Under the pieces are notes generated by a model that saw nothing but the letters and a program-made list of their open reading frames with translations, was not told the DNA's origin and did not search any database. The translations under genes and the position numbers were made by a program. A stretch of DNA of 54,881 bases from Alphaproteobacteria bacterium (GTDB taxonomy: Bacteria; Pseudomonadota; Alphaproteobacteria; Caulobacterales; Caulobacteraceae): contig JAHJNW010000111.1 of NCBI GenBank assembly GCA_018820665.1, positions 1 to 54,881 of the forward strand, written 5' to 3'. Shown in pieces: positions 19,339-28,533 of the stretch (the first letter of the stretch is position 1; each line of letters begins with the position of its first letter).

Positions 19339-19758
19339 ATGACTTGTCGGCTTGCTTCCGCCGCCCTCGCGGCCTTCGCCGTGCTGGGTGCGTCCTGCGC
19401 CCCAACCGTTGACACCGGCGTCTCCGGGGACAGCGGCGCCGCGGCGCCGGGGCGTCAGTGCTTCAGCACCGACCAGGTACGCAATTTCCGGGACGGCGAG
19501 CACGGCCAGCTCTTCATCCGGGCCGCGCGAGACCAGGTGTTCGAACTGAACACGGCCGGCGGCTGTTTCGATGTCAGCACCGCCAACAGCCTGGTCATTC
19601 TGGGCGACCCGCCGCTGGCGGGCAGCCGGATCTGCACCGGCGACTGGGCGCGGATCGGCGTGCCGGGATCGTCGGCGGGGGGCGTCTGTCGCGCCCGGGT
19701 CGAGCGGATGCTGACGGCTGAACAGGTGGCCGCTCTCCCGAGCGTTCACCGGCCCTGA
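19339..19758 (+). CDS. Small secreted protein (DUF6491-like)
   Basis: 139 aa, CGGAGA before the ATG. An N-terminal signal sequence ends near GASCAP; a Cys there could be a lipid site. Mature part: RQCFSTDQVRNFRDGEHGQLFIRA, then GGCFDV, RICTGDW and VCRARVERM, i.e. several conserved cysteines probably in disulfides. The layout matches a widespread family of small periplasmic proteins found in alphaproteobacteria, by memory DUF6491; function unknown. Ends 3 bp from the convergent mutase. Confidence 0.8.
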   Translation: MTCRLASAALAAFAVLGASCAPTVDTGVSGDSGAAAPGRQCFSTDQVRNFRDGEHGQLFIRAARDQVFELNTAGGCFDVSTANSLVILGDPPLAGSRICTGDWARIGVPGSSAGGVCRARVERMLTAEQVAALPSVHRP

Positions 19759-19761
19759 GCG

Positions 19762-21903
19762 TCAGGCCTTCTGGGCGTAGCCGAGGCGCTGGTTCAGCTT
19801 GTCGATCAGGTCGATGGCCGTGTCGGCGATGACCGAGCCGGGCGGGTAGACGGCGGCCGCGCCCATGTCGATCAGGGTCTGGACGTCGGACGGCGGGATG
19901 ACGCCGCCGACGACGATCATGATGTCGGGCCGGCCCAGCTTCTCCAGCTCGGCCTTCAGCTCGGGTACGAGGGTCAGATGGCCGGCCGCCAGCGATGAGG
20001 CGCCGACGGCGTGGACGCCGCGTTCGACCGCCTCCTTGGCCGCCTCGGCCGGGGTCTGGAACAGGGAGCCGGCGGTGGCCTCGAAGCCGAGGTCGCCATA
20101 GGCGGTGGCGATGACCTTCTGGCCGCGATCGTGGCCGTCCTGGCCGAGCTTGGCGATCAGGACGCGCGGCGGGCCGCCGTCGTTCTCGACGAAGGCGGCG
20201 ACCATGCCGCGGGCGCGGGTGATCTTCGGATCGTCGCCGGCCTCCCTGGCATAGACGCCGGAGACGGTCTTCACCGTGGCCACGTGGCGGCCGAAGGCGG
20301 CCTCAAGGGCGTCGGAGATCTCGCCGACGGTGGCGTAGGCGCGGGCGGCCTCGACCGACAGCTGCAGCAGGTTGGCGTCACCGCGCGCCCCGGCGGTCAG
20401 GGCGTCCAGCGCCGCCTGGGTCTTCGCCTCGTCGCGTTCGGCGCGGAGCCGTTTCAGCTTGTCGAGCTGGGAGGTCAGGACGGCGGCGTTGTCGACCTTG
20501 AGCACCGGAATGTCGTCGACGTGGTCGGCGAGGTATTTGTTCACCCCGACCACCGTCTGCTGGCCGGTGTCGATGCGGGCCTGGGTCTTGGCCGCCGATT
20601 CCTCGATGCGCAGCTTGGGCACACCGGCCTCGATGGCCTTCGCCATGCCGCCCAGGGCCTCGACCTCGGCCATGTGGGCGCGGGCCTTTTCGGCCAGTTC
20701 GTGGGTCAGGCGTTCGACGTAGAAGCTGCCGCCCCACGGATCGATGACCCGGGTCAGGCCGGTCTCCATCTGCAGCAGCAGCTGGGTGTTGCGGGCGATG
20801 CGGGCCGAGAAGTCGGTCGGCAGGGCCAGCGCCTCGTCGAGGCTGTTGGTGTGCAGGCTCTGGGTCTGGCCGCCGGCGGCGGCCATGGCCTCGACCATGG
20901 TGCGGCTGACGTTGTTGAACACGTCCTGGGCCGCCAGCGACCAGCCGGAGGTCTGGCAGTGCGCCCGCAGCGACAGGGAGCGCGGGTCCTTCGCGCCGAA
21001 TTTGGACACCGCCTCGGCCCATAGCAGACGACCGGCGCGCAGCTTGGCCACCTCCATGAAATAGTTCATGCCGATGGCCCAGAAGAAGCTCAGCCGCGGC
21101 GCGAACCGGTCGACGTCCATGCCCGCCGCCACGCCGGCCTGCAGATATTCGATCCCGTCCGCGAGGGTGTAGGCCAGCTCCAGATCGGCCGAGGCCCCGG
21201 CCTCCTGCATGTGGTAGCCGCTGATCGAGATGGAGTTGAACTTGGGCGCGTGCTCGGCCGTCCAGGCGAAGATGTCGGAGATGATCCGCATGCTCGGCTC
21301 GGGCGGATAGATGTAGGTGTTGCGGACCATGAACTCCTTGAGGATGTCGTTCTGGATGGTCCCGGTCAGGGCGCTGTGGGCGACGCCCTGCTCTTCCGCC
21401 GCCACGATGTAGAGCGCCAGCACCGGCAGGACGGCGCCGTTCATGGTCATCGACACGCTCATCTTGTCCAGCGGGATGCCGTCGAACAGGGTGCGCATGT
21501 CGTAGATGCTGTCGATCGCCACCCCGGCCATGCCGACATCGCCGCGGACCCGCGGATGGTCGCTGTCGTAGCCGCGGTGGGTGGCGAGGTCGAAGGCGAT
21601 CGACAGACCCTTCTGACCGGCCTCGAGATTGCGACGGTAGAAGGCGTTGGAGGCCTCGGCGGTCGAGAAACCGGCGTACTGGCGGATGGTCCAGGGGTTG
21701 GACGCATACATCGTCGGATAGGGGCCGCGATGATAGGGTGCGATGCCCGGCAGGCCGTGGATGAAGTCGAGGCCGTCGAGGGCCGAGGCGTCATAGGCCG
21801 GGGCGACGGTCAGGCCCTCGGGCGTGTTCCACGGCTCGCGCGCGGGGCCCGGATCGGTGGGGGACAGGTCCAGATCGATTCGGGTGAAGTTGGGGGCGGT
21901 CAC
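19762..21903 (-). CDS. mutB: Methylmalonyl-CoA mutase, large (catalytic) subunit
   Basis: 713 aa, normal length. The TIM-barrel domain starts [20 protein letters not shown], with [20 protein letters not shown] binding the acyl-CoA. The C-terminal cobalamin domain has DGHDRG (589-594) with H591 as the lower axial ligand to adenosylcobalamin, then GSLF and GGVIPP. It interconverts (R)-methylmalonyl-CoA and succinyl-CoA, linking propionate or odd-chain and branched-chain catabolism to the TCA cycle. It overlaps mutA by 4 bp. Confidence 0.97.
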   Translation of the reverse strand: MTAPNFTRIDLDLSPTDPGPAREPWNTPEGLTVAPAYDASALDGLDFIHGLPGIAPYHRGPYPTMYASNPWTIRQYAGFSTAEASNAFYRRNLEAGQKGLSIAFDLATHRGYDSDHPRVRGDVGMAGVAIDSIYDMRTLFDGIPLDKMSVSMTMNGAVLPVLALYIVAAEEQGVAHSALTGTIQNDILKEFMVRNTYIYPPEPSMRIISDIFAWTAEHAPKFNSISISGYHMQEAGASADLELAYTLADGIEYLQAGVAAGMDVDRFAPRLSFFWAIGMNYFMEVAKLRAGRLLWAEAVSKFGAKDPRSLSLRAHCQTSGWSLAAQDVFNNVSRTMVEAMAAAGGQTQSLHTNSLDEALALPTDFSARIARNTQLLLQMETGLTRVIDPWGGSFYVERLTHELAEKARAHMAEVEALGGMAKAIEAGVPKLRIEESAAKTQARIDTGQQTVVGVNKYLADHVDDIPVLKVDNAAVLTSQLDKLKRLRAERDEAKTQAALDALTAGARGDANLLQLSVEAARAYATVGEISDALEAAFGRHVATVKTVSGVYAREAGDDPKITRARGMVAAFVENDGGPPRVLIAKLGQDGHDRGQKVIATAYGDLGFEATAGSLFQTPAEAAKEAVERGVHAVGASSLAAGHLTLVPELKAELEKLGRPDIMIVVGGVIPPSDVQTLIDMGAAAVYPPGSVIADTAIDLIDKLNQRLGYAQKA

Positions 21904-23288
21904 TGGCCGGCCTCCTGCGCTTCGAAGGACGCGGCGAAACGCATCGGGGTCAGGGGCTCGCAGCTGTCGCCGCCGCGCTGCGGGGCGACGGGGCTTTCAG
22001 GTTCGACGGGAGCGGGGCGGGGGTCGGGGTCGACAAATTTGGTCACGCCCACCATCTGCGAGGCACCGCCGGCGAGGGCCGCCTCGAGGGTCTGGCGGGC
22101 GCGGGCCACGCGGGGCTGGATCACATGGCCGCGCAGGGCCTCGACGATCCCGCCCTCGGCCTCGATCTTCTGGAACTCGTCCCAGCCGGCCTCGGCCAGT
22201 TCGCGGGTGCGCTGGTCGAGGTACCAGGAGCCGGCCGCCGGATCGTCGACGCGGCCGATGTGGGCCTCCTCCATCAGCACCAGCTGGGTGTTGCGGGCCT
22301 GGCGGCGGGCGAAGGCGTCGGGGCGGCCGCTGGCGCGGGAGAAGGCGTCCAGCACCACCGCGTCGGCGCCGCCGACGGCGCCGGCGAAGCCGGCCGCGGT
22401 CAGGCGCAGCAGGTTCGGCCACGGGTCGCGGGCGGACAGCATCCGGCGCGAGGAGCGGGCTTCGATGATCGCGGATGTCCCGGCCCCGAAGGCGCGGCTG
22501 AGCGAGCGCCAGATCAGGCGCAGGGCGCGGACCTTGGCGAGGCCGTCGAAATATTCCTGGTCGACGGCGACGCTGAGCACGGTTCCCTTCAGCGCCTGTT
22601 CCGCCGTCATGCCGGCTTCCATCGCGGCCTTGACCAAGGCCACGGCGTTGGCGGCGGCGAAGGCCAGTTCCTGGCCGATCGAGCCGCCCGCCTCGTGCAC
22701 GACGCGGCCGCTGGCGAGGAAGAAGCTGGCTTCCGGATAGGCCCCGGCGTGGCGGGCCGCGGTGTTGGCGGCGAGGCTCAGGTGCTCCTCCAGCGAGCGC
22801 GGGGCGGCGCCGGTCCCGGCGAAGGCGGAGACCGGATCCATGTGGAACATCAGCTTCGCGCGGGGCGAGCCCTTGGCCGCGACGGCGAGGGCGTTGGCGG
22901 CTTCCGGGCCATCCAGACCGGCGTCGAGGCCGACCGCCGCCAGCTCCAGCGCCACCCCGTCGAGGGCGGCGGTCAGGGGGGCGGAGTCGGCGAGGACGGC
23001 GCCCCTGAGCACGACCGAGGCGGCGCCGCCCTCGAGGTCGGCCAGCACAGCGGCGTTGACCGCCGCGGCCTCGTCGCCCTCGACCAGGGTGCGCAGGTCC
23101 CAGGCCCGGCCCTCGGCGTCGGACGGGCGCGGCGCGGACAGCGACTGGACCCCGGTCGCGGCGCCGTACAGCGGCCGGACCGCCAGGTGGTCGGGGTCGA
23201 GGTGGATCAGGCTCTCGATCGGGCGGTCCTTCAGCGCCTTCTCGGCGAGGGCCTTCCAGTCGGCGGGGGACGGGGTCGCAAAGGTCAT
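21900..23288 (-). CDS. mutA: Methylmalonyl-CoA mutase, small subunit
   Basis: 462 aa. I start at [12 protein letters not shown] (23288), preceded by TTGGAGGCGC; the longer open frame upstream translates the 9-bp repeat. It has the beta-subunit barrel only ([18 protein letters not shown] near the end) and no DxHxxG cobalamin motif, so it is shorter than the ~620-aa Propionibacterium beta subunit and ends with a Pro-rich tail. It supports MutB in a heterodimer. The leader contains the tandem repeat at 23356. Confidence 0.93.
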   Translation of the reverse strand: MTFATPSPADWKALAEKALKDRPIESLIHLDPDHLAVRPLYGAATGVQSLSAPRPSDAEGRAWDLRTLVEGDEAAAVNAAVLADLEGGAASVVLRGAVLADSAPLTAALDGVALELAAVGLDAGLDGPEAANALAVAAKGSPRAKLMFHMDPVSAFAGTGAAPRSLEEHLSLAANTAARHAGAYPEASFFLASGRVVHEAGGSIGQELAFAAANAVALVKAAMEAGMTAEQALKGTVLSVAVDQEYFDGLAKVRALRLIWRSLSRAFGAGTSAIIEARSSRRMLSARDPWPNLLRLTAAGFAGAVGGADAVVLDAFSRASGRPDAFARRQARNTQLVLMEEAHIGRVDDPAAGSWYLDQRTRELAEAGWDEFQKIEAEGGIVEALRGHVIQPRVARARQTLEAALAGGASQMVGVTKFVDPDPRPAPVEPESPVAPQRGGDSCEPLTPMRFAASFEAQEAGQ

Positions 23289-23355
23289 GCGCCTCCAATG
23301 CCCGGACGGGCGCCCCGGGTCCAGACGAGGGCCCCGAACCGGACTCAAAAACAGG

Positions 23356-23409
23356 GTCCGAAGAGTCCGAAGAGTCCGGATAGTCCGGAGAGTCCGGAGA
23401 GTCCGGAAA
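23356..23409. repeat. 9-bp tandem repeat, six copies
   Basis: Exactly six contiguous 9-mers of the form GTCCG(A/G)(A/T)(G/A)A: two GTCCGAAGA, one GTCCGGATA, two GTCCGGAGA, one GTCCGGAAA, followed by GGCCGTTTC. It lies 68 bp upstream of mutA. A shorter relative sits at 301-323 in front of the COG0523 gene. Confidence 0.9.
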
Positions 23410-23544
23410 GGCCGTTTCATCCGATCGCTGGAGCGACCCTAACACGGGCCTGCGTCAAAAACGGTCGCATCCATGCGCCACCAGATCGGTTGCGGTCAGC
23501 GGCGTCCCGCCTACATCCAGAGCGAACGCAGCAGGAGCTCTCCG

Positions 23545-24246
23545 ATGGCCGACCTCTCCGCCTTTCCGATCACGCAGCGCTGGCCGGCGCAGCATCCCGA
23601 CCGGCTGCAGCTGTATTCGCTGAACACGCCGAACGGGGTGAAGGCCTCGATCATGCTGGAAGAGATCGGCCTGCCCTATGAGCCGCATTTCATCGACATC
23701 ATGAAGGACGAGACCTGGGGGCCGGAGTATCTGTCGCTGAATCCCAACGGCAAGATCCCCGCCATCCTCGATCCCGACGGCCCGGGCGGCAAGCCGCTGG
23801 CCCTGTTCGAGTCGGGGGCCATACTGATCTATCTGGCCGAGAAGACGGGCCAGCTGATCCCCGCTGACGCCGCCGGCCGCTATGAGACGATTCAGTGGGT
23901 CATGTGGCAGATGGGCGGGCTGGGGCCGATGTTCGGCCAGCTGGGCTTCTTCCACAAATTCGCCGGGCGCGACTACGAGGACAAGCGGCCGCTGCAGCGC
24001 TATGTCGCCGAGTCGAAGCGGCTGCTGGGCGTGCTGGACGCGCGGCTGGAGGGCCGCGACTGGGTGATGGGCGACTACAGCATCGCCGACATCTCGATGC
24101 TGGGCTGGGTGCGCAATCTGGTCGGCTTCTACGAGGCGCGCGAGCTGGTCGGCTTCGATGCGTTGAAGAACGTTCCGGCGTGGCTGGAGCGGGGTCTGGC
24201 GCGGCCGGCGGTGCAGCGCGGGCTGGAGATACCGAAGCGGCCCTGA
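23545..24246 (+). CDS. Glutathione S-transferase / disulfide-bond oxidoreductase (YghU/YfcG-like)
   Basis: 233 aa, starting MADLSAFPITQRWPAQHPDRL at 23545 (AGGAG upstream). LYSLNTPNGVKASIMLEEIGLPYEPH is the Nu-class start, with the TPN motif that replaces the catalytic Cys or Ser, then NPNGKIPAILD and FESGAILIYLAEK. The C-terminal domain has the WQMGGLGPMFGQLGFF motif characteristic of YfcG/YghU, known for GSH-dependent disulfide reductase activity. Single-gene unit divergent from mutA. Confidence 0.93.
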   Translation: MADLSAFPITQRWPAQHPDRLQLYSLNTPNGVKASIMLEEIGLPYEPHFIDIMKDETWGPEYLSLNPNGKIPAILDPDGPGGKPLALFESGAILIYLAEKTGQLIPADAAGRYETIQWVMWQMGGLGPMFGQLGFFHKFAGRDYEDKRPLQRYVAESKRLLGVLDARLEGRDWVMGDYSIADISMLGWVRNLVGFYEARELVGFDALKNVPAWLERGLARPAVQRGLEIPKRP

Positions 24247-24250
24247 GCCC

Positions 24251-24565
24251 TCAATAGCCGATGAGGGTGGGCAGGGCCTGCCAGGCGATGGCCAGGGCCG
24301 AAACGCCGCCGCCCAACAGCGCCAGCTGGTCGCCGAATCCCTCCGGGGCTTCGGCGGCGGCGGCGCGGCGCACCCGCCGGGCGGCCACGACGGTCAGAGC
24401 GAGGGCGGCCAGCAGGCAGGCGGCGCTGAACGCCAGGGCGATCATGCGCCAGGTCAGGTCATCGGCCCGGCTGACCACATCGGCGAGGCTGGCGATGGCG
24501 TAGACGCCCATGAAATGGATCGTCCAGACGATCAGTCCGCCCAGCATCCAGAGCCAGCGTCCCAT
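24251..24565 (-). CDS. Small membrane protein of the caa3 oxidase operon, unknown
   Basis: 104 aa; three hydrophobic segments: WLWMLGGLIVWTIHFMGVYAI, MIALAFSAACLLAALALTVV and LLGGGVSALAIAWQALPTLI. It starts 2 bp after the subunit I stop, so it is co-transcribed. Position and size suggest an oxidase accessory or subunit IV-like polypeptide, but no family signature is visible. A conserved-looking His lies in WTIHFMG. Confidence 0.75.
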   Translation of the reverse strand: MGRWLWMLGGLIVWTIHFMGVYAIASLADVVSRADDLTWRMIALAFSAACLLAALALTVVAARRVRRAAAAEAPEGFGDQLALLGGGVSALAIAWQALPTLIGY

Positions 24566-24567
24566 GC

Positions 24568-27105
24568 TCAGCCCCCCGGGAACAGCCGGATCAGCATGGT
24601 CGCGATGGCGCCCTGCCCGGCCGAATAGACGATGAACAGGGCGATGATGTCGCCGGTCGTCGGCCGGTCGGCCTGCATATGGCCGAACAGGCCGCGCAGC
24701 ACGATGTAGAAGCCCATGATGCCCACGACGACGGCGAAGAAGCCCTGCCAACCCAGCAGGGCGTAGACGGTCGCGCCCTGGGCGTCGACCTCCGGCCGCA
24801 AGCCGGTGTCGAGCCAGGCGCGGACATCCACGCCCGTGGAAGCGATGATCAGCGCCGCCGCGGCGACCATCAGCAGGGTGGCGAACAGGCCGCTGCGTCG
24901 GCGGTCCAGCCGCAGGGTGCGGCACGAGGCCCAGGCCAGCAGGGCGGCGGCGGCATAGCCGGCGAGGACGACGGCCATCGACGCCAGTTCGGGCGGCGGG
25001 GCCCACATGTCCGGGTTCCGGCTCCACAGGAAGATGTAGCTGAAGCCCATCAGGGCGGCGACCATCCCGCCGACCACCAGGGTGATGACGGCCGCCCACC
25101 AGCCGTGGCTGGACGGGCCGGTCATATAGGTCGGGACGATGATCCCGGCGCCGATGTCGGCGGTCCTCTGGGGATGCGGCCGGTCGAGGAACCAGCACCA
25201 CCGGATCATGCAGTAGAGCGCCAGCACGCCGCTGACCATCGACGGGACATAGGCCTTGATCGTCAGCAGCAGGAACAGGCCGGCGGTGAAGACGGCGGCC
25301 CACAACGGCCAGGCGGACGGCTTCGGAATCCGCTGCAGATACTGGGGTTCGGCGTTAAGGACCGAAGTGACCATGGCCTCGCGATCGCCGAGGGCGGTGT
25401 TGGGCAGGAAGAAGCGCCCGGCCTCGACATCGCGAGCCAGGGTCTTCTGTTCCCACAGCGGATAGCGGCTGGTGATGATCGGGATCGAACGCACGGAATA
25501 GAGTCCGGACGGAAGCCACTCGAGGCCCGGGCCGCCGTAGACATTGCCGGCGACGCGGCCGAAGGGGCGGAAATTCCGCGCCATGTCGATGATCCAGATC
25601 AGCACCCCCAGGGCGAAGACGAAGGAGCCCGCGGTCGAGAGCATGTTGGGAATCTCCCAGCCCCGGTCCGGCAGATAGGTATAGACGCGCCGGGGCATGC
25701 CCATCAGGCCGGTCAGATGCATCGGCAGGAAGGTCAGGTGCATGCCGGCGAACATCAGCCAGAAGACCCATTTGCCGACCCGTTCGCTGAGCGGTCGCGC
25801 CGAGCTCATCGGCAGCCAGTAGTAGATGGCCGCGAACAGGGGGAAGACCATGCCGCCGATCAGCACATAGTGCAGGTGGGCGACGATGAAATAGCTGTCG
25901 TGGGCCTGCCAGTCGAACGGCACCATGGCCACCATGACCCCGGTCAGGCCGCCCATGGTGAAGATGGTCAGGCCCCCGAGGATGAACAGGCCAGGGGTGT
26001 TGAACCGCATCTTGCCCGAGGCGGCCGTGGCGATCCAGGCGAACACCTGCACCCCGGCCGGGATCGACACCGCCATCGACGCCGCCGAGAAGAAACTGGT
26101 CGAGATGGTCGGCATGCCGGTGGTGAACATGTGGTGGGCCCACACGCCGAAGCTGATGAATCCCGTCGCCAGCATGGCCAGCACCACCAGGCGGTAGCCG
26201 ACCAGCGGGGCCCTCGCCACGGCCGGAATGATGGTCGACATGGCCCCCGCCGCGGGCAGGAAGATGATGTAGACCTCGGGGTGGCCGAAGAACCAGAACA
26301 GGTGCTGCCACAGCAGCGGATCGCCGCCCTTCAGCGGATCGAAGAAGGCCCAGCCGAACGCCCGCTCGAGCTCCAGCAGGGTGCTCGACAGGATGATCGA
26401 CGGAAAGGCGATGATGATCATGCAGGCGAAGATCAGCATGGCCCAGGCGAAGATCGGCATCTTGTCGAGGGTCATGCCGGGGGCGCGGTTGCGCAGCACC
26501 CCGACGATGATCTCGATGGCCCCGGCGATGGCCGAAATCTCGATGAAGCCGATGCCCAGCAACCAGAAGTCGGCGTTGATTCCCGGCGAAAACTGGATCG
26601 AGCTGAGCGGCGGATACATGAACCACCCGCCGCTGGGGGCGAGGCCGAAGAACAGCGAGGCGAAGAAGGCCAGGCCGCCGATCAGATAGGCCCAGAAGGC
26701 GAACGCGCTGAGCCGTGGATACGGCAATTCGCGCGCGCCGAGCATCTGCGGCAGCACCAGCACGGCGAGGGCCTCGACGGCCGGCACCGCGAACAGGAAC
26801 ATCATCATCGTGCCGTGCACGGTGAAGAACTGGTTGTAGGTCTCCTGCGGCAGGAAGCCGTTCATCGGCACGGCCAGCTGGGTGCGCATCAGCACCGCCA
26901 GGGTCCCCGCCAACACGAAGAACAGCAGCGTGGCGCCGACGTAGTAGACGCCGATGAAATTGTTGTTGATCGCGGTGAACCAGCCCCAGCCGCGCGGCCC
27001 GGCCCACTGCGCCTCAAGCGCCTCAAGCTCGCCTTCCGGGCGTTCGCCGGTGGTCGGGAAACGCTCGTAGAGGGCCGGATCGAAGCCGGTTTCGCTCTTT
27101 TTCAC
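24568..27105 (-). CDS. ctaD: Cytochrome c oxidase subunit I with C-terminal subunit III-like extension (caa3-type)
   Basis: 845 aa from a GTG overlapping the coxB stop (GTGA at 27102-27105). Residues 1 to ~560 are a haem-copper subunit I: H97 (FTVHGTMMM) ligands haem a, GHPEVY (274-279) gives the CuB His and cross-linked Tyr of A-type oxidases, H324/H325 (WAHHMF) bind CuB, and H410/H412 ligate haem a3 and a. The remaining ~280 residues add about seven membrane segments resembling a subunit III fusion, known in bacterial CoxN/caa3 oxidases. The xGHPEV motif makes it A1-type, so a proton-pumping terminal oxidase. Confidence 0.93.
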   Translation of the reverse strand: MKKSETGFDPALYERFPTTGERPEGELEALEAQWAGPRGWGWFTAINNNFIGVYYVGATLLFFVLAGTLAVLMRTQLAVPMNGFLPQETYNQFFTVHGTMMMFLFAVPAVEALAVLVLPQMLGARELPYPRLSAFAFWAYLIGGLAFFASLFFGLAPSGGWFMYPPLSSIQFSPGINADFWLLGIGFIEISAIAGAIEIIVGVLRNRAPGMTLDKMPIFAWAMLIFACMIIIAFPSIILSSTLLELERAFGWAFFDPLKGGDPLLWQHLFWFFGHPEVYIIFLPAAGAMSTIIPAVARAPLVGYRLVVLAMLATGFISFGVWAHHMFTTGMPTISTSFFSAASMAVSIPAGVQVFAWIATAASGKMRFNTPGLFILGGLTIFTMGGLTGVMVAMVPFDWQAHDSYFIVAHLHYVLIGGMVFPLFAAIYYWLPMSSARPLSERVGKWVFWLMFAGMHLTFLPMHLTGLMGMPRRVYTYLPDRGWEIPNMLSTAGSFVFALGVLIWIIDMARNFRPFGRVAGNVYGGPGLEWLPSGLYSVRSIPIITSRYPLWEQKTLARDVEAGRFFLPNTALGDREAMVTSVLNAEPQYLQRIPKPSAWPLWAAVFTAGLFLLLTIKAYVPSMVSGVLALYCMIRWCWFLDRPHPQRTADIGAGIIVPTYMTGPSSHGWWAAVITLVVGGMVAALMGFSYIFLWSRNPDMWAPPPELASMAVVLAGYAAAALLAWASCRTLRLDRRRSGLFATLLMVAAAALIIASTGVDVRAWLDTGLRPEVDAQGATVYALLGWQGFFAVVVGIMGFYIVLRGLFGHMQADRPTTGDIIALFIVYSAGQGAIATMLIRLFPGG

Positions 27106-28064
27106 TTCAGGCTCTCGAGCCAGGCGGAGACATCGCGAAGCTCCTCGCCGGTCAGCACCGGATAAGCCGGCATGCGATTGCCGGGCTTGATCGCCTGGCT
27201 GTCGGAAATCCAGCCGGCCAGGGTCCCCTGGTTGTTGGGCAGGATGCCGGCGCCGAGGGTGCGGCGCGAACCGACATGGCTGAGATCTGGCCCGGCGAGA
27301 CCGTTGAAGGCCGTTCCGTTCACTGTGTGACAGGCGCCGCAGCCGGCGCTGTCGAACACCGCGACGCCGGGATGGGGCAGGCCGGCCGACGCGGCCGGGG
27401 CGGCTTGCCGCGCCAACCACGCCTCGAACTCGCGCGGTTCATGGGCGACGACGACCAGCCCCATCAGGGCGTGGGGTCCGCCGCAGTATTCGGCGCACTG
27501 GCCGCCATAGACGCCGGGGGCGTCGGCCTGCAGCCGCATCAGGTTGCGGCGGCCGGGGATCATGTCGACCTTGCCGGCCAGCCGGGGCACCCAGAAGCTG
27601 TGGATCACGTCGGCGGAGTCGAGCTCGAACACCACCGGCTGGCCGGCCGGGATGTGCACCTCATTGGCGTCCTGGACGCGCTCGACGCCATTGGCGTCCA
27701 GATAGGCGACGCGCCACCACCACATCTCGCCGGTGACGCGGACCCGCATCTCGCCGGGCTCCGGCTCCTGGGTCAGCTCCGAGGTCAGGCCGAGGCCGTA
27801 GACCAGCAGGGCGCTGAGCACGACGGCCGGGAAGGCGAGGCCGCCGATCCAGATCAACTTCTCGCCGCCCAGTCGCTGGCGCCAGCGGCGCGGGCCAAAC
27901 AGCGCCACGCCGAGGGCGATCAGCACGATAACCAGCACGGCTCCGGCCATGGCGAACAACACCCACGACAGGGTGTTCAGCGGCCCGGCGAACGGGCCGG
28001 CCGGATCCAGCGCCGGCGGCGGCCAGCCGGCGAGGCCCTCGGGCGCGGACCGGTCAGCGCTCAT
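27102..28064 (-). CDS. coxB: Cytochrome c oxidase subunit II with fused cytochrome c (caa3-type)
   Basis: 320 aa. Two N-terminal membrane helices (about 32-56 and 70-92), then a cupredoxin domain with the CuA ligands H155, C190, E192, C194, H198 and M201 in VIHSFW...QCAEYCGGPHALM. A C-terminal class I cytochrome c carries CGACH (242-246), so subunit II has its own electron-entry haem. Upstream overlaps by 11 bp with the separate cytochrome c gene, and ctaD overlaps its stop. Electrons pass from haem c to CuA to haem a. Confidence 0.94.
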   Translation of the reverse strand: MSADRSAPEGLAGWPPPALDPAGPFAGPLNTLSWVLFAMAGAVLVIVLIALGVALFGPRRWRQRLGGEKLIWIGGLAFPAVVLSALLVYGLGLTSELTQEPEPGEMRVRVTGEMWWWRVAYLDANGVERVQDANEVHIPAGQPVVFELDSADVIHSFWVPRLAGKVDMIPGRRNLMRLQADAPGVYGGQCAEYCGGPHALMGLVVVAHEPREFEAWLARQAAPAASAGLPHPGVAVFDSAGCGACHTVNGTAFNGLAGPDLSHVGSRRTLGAGILPNNQGTLAGWISDSQAIKPGNRMPAYPVLTGEELRDVSAWLESLK

Positions 28065-28425
28065 CGAGCGTATAGAGGTAGGCCGCGATGTCGCGGGCTT
28101 CGGCTTCGCTGATCGGGCTGGGGGGCATGCCGGTGTCGGGCGACAAGGCCGGCGGATCGATCAGCCAGGCCGTGAGCACATCGGGCTGGTTGGGCAGGCG
28201 GCCGGCGATCATAGGCCGGGCGGCGAATCCCTCCAGCGGCGGGCCCGTCAAGCCGTTGGGCCAGGCGATCCCCGGGATGGCGTGGCAGGCGGCGCAGCCG
28301 ACGCGCTCCATCACGGCGAGACCACGCGCGGGATCGGCCCCGGCGATGGTTCGCGCCGGTATCGACGTCTCTCCGCACGCGCCCAGCAGGAGCGTCGCCA
28401 GCGACACCCACACTCCCGCGCTCAT
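28054..28425 (-). CDS. Lipoprotein c-type cytochrome (monohaem)
   Basis: 123 aa. I start at MSAGVWVSLATLLLGAC (ATG 28425), a lipoprotein signal with Cys17. Haem site CAACH (44-48), then PNGLTGPPLEGFA and a distal MPPSPISEAEARDIAAYLYTL with the axial Met in GMPP. Membrane-tethered electron donor, first gene of the oxidase operon. A GGAAC-N16-GGTT promoter-like motif lies upstream. Confidence 0.88.
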   Translation of the reverse strand: MSAGVWVSLATLLLGACGETSIPARTIAGADPARGLAVMERVGCAACHAIPGIAWPNGLTGPPLEGFAARPMIAGRLPNQPDVLTAWLIDPPALSPDTGMPPSPISEAEARDIAAYLYTLDER

Positions 28426-28469
28426 CCTGTTGGTTGATCTGGTCAGCCATCCTGCCCCTTTCGGGGAAC

Positions 28470-28494
28470 AACCCGCGCTTAGCGTCACGGTTCC
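28470..28494 (-). promoter_or_regulatory. EcfG/sigma-T-like promoter for the oxidase operon
   Basis: On the minus strand: GGAAC (28490-28494), 16-bp spacer, GGTT (28470-28473). EcfG promoters read GGAAC-N16/17-CGTT; one mismatch here in the -10. It lies 45 bp upstream of the cytochrome c start. The GGAAC is one arm of a perfect GGTTCC-N6-GGAACC palindrome (28489-28506). Confidence 0.5.
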
Positions 28495-28500
28495 CGCGAA

Positions 28501-28525
28501 GGAACCGCAAAGCTCGTCTGGTGTT
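28501..28525 (+). promoter_or_regulatory. EcfG/sigma-T-like promoter for the divergent cytochrome
   Basis: GGAAC (28501-28505), 16-bp spacer, TGTT (28522-28525), one mismatch from CGTT. The start GTG is 8 bp after it, so the message would be nearly leaderless. It is the other arm of the 28489-28506 palindrome. Confidence 0.5.
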
Positions 28526-28533
28526 GGTCTCGC

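Noticed and set aside
21900..23420. The longer mutA frame starting at 23420
   Set aside because: It would translate the 9-bp repeat as (R)TLRTLRT-like peptide, and the ATG at 23288 has a good ribosome site.
23289..23544. A cobalamin riboswitch upstream of the mutase genes
   Set aside because: No GCCACTG-type B12 box or long paired structure is visible; only the 9-bp repeats.
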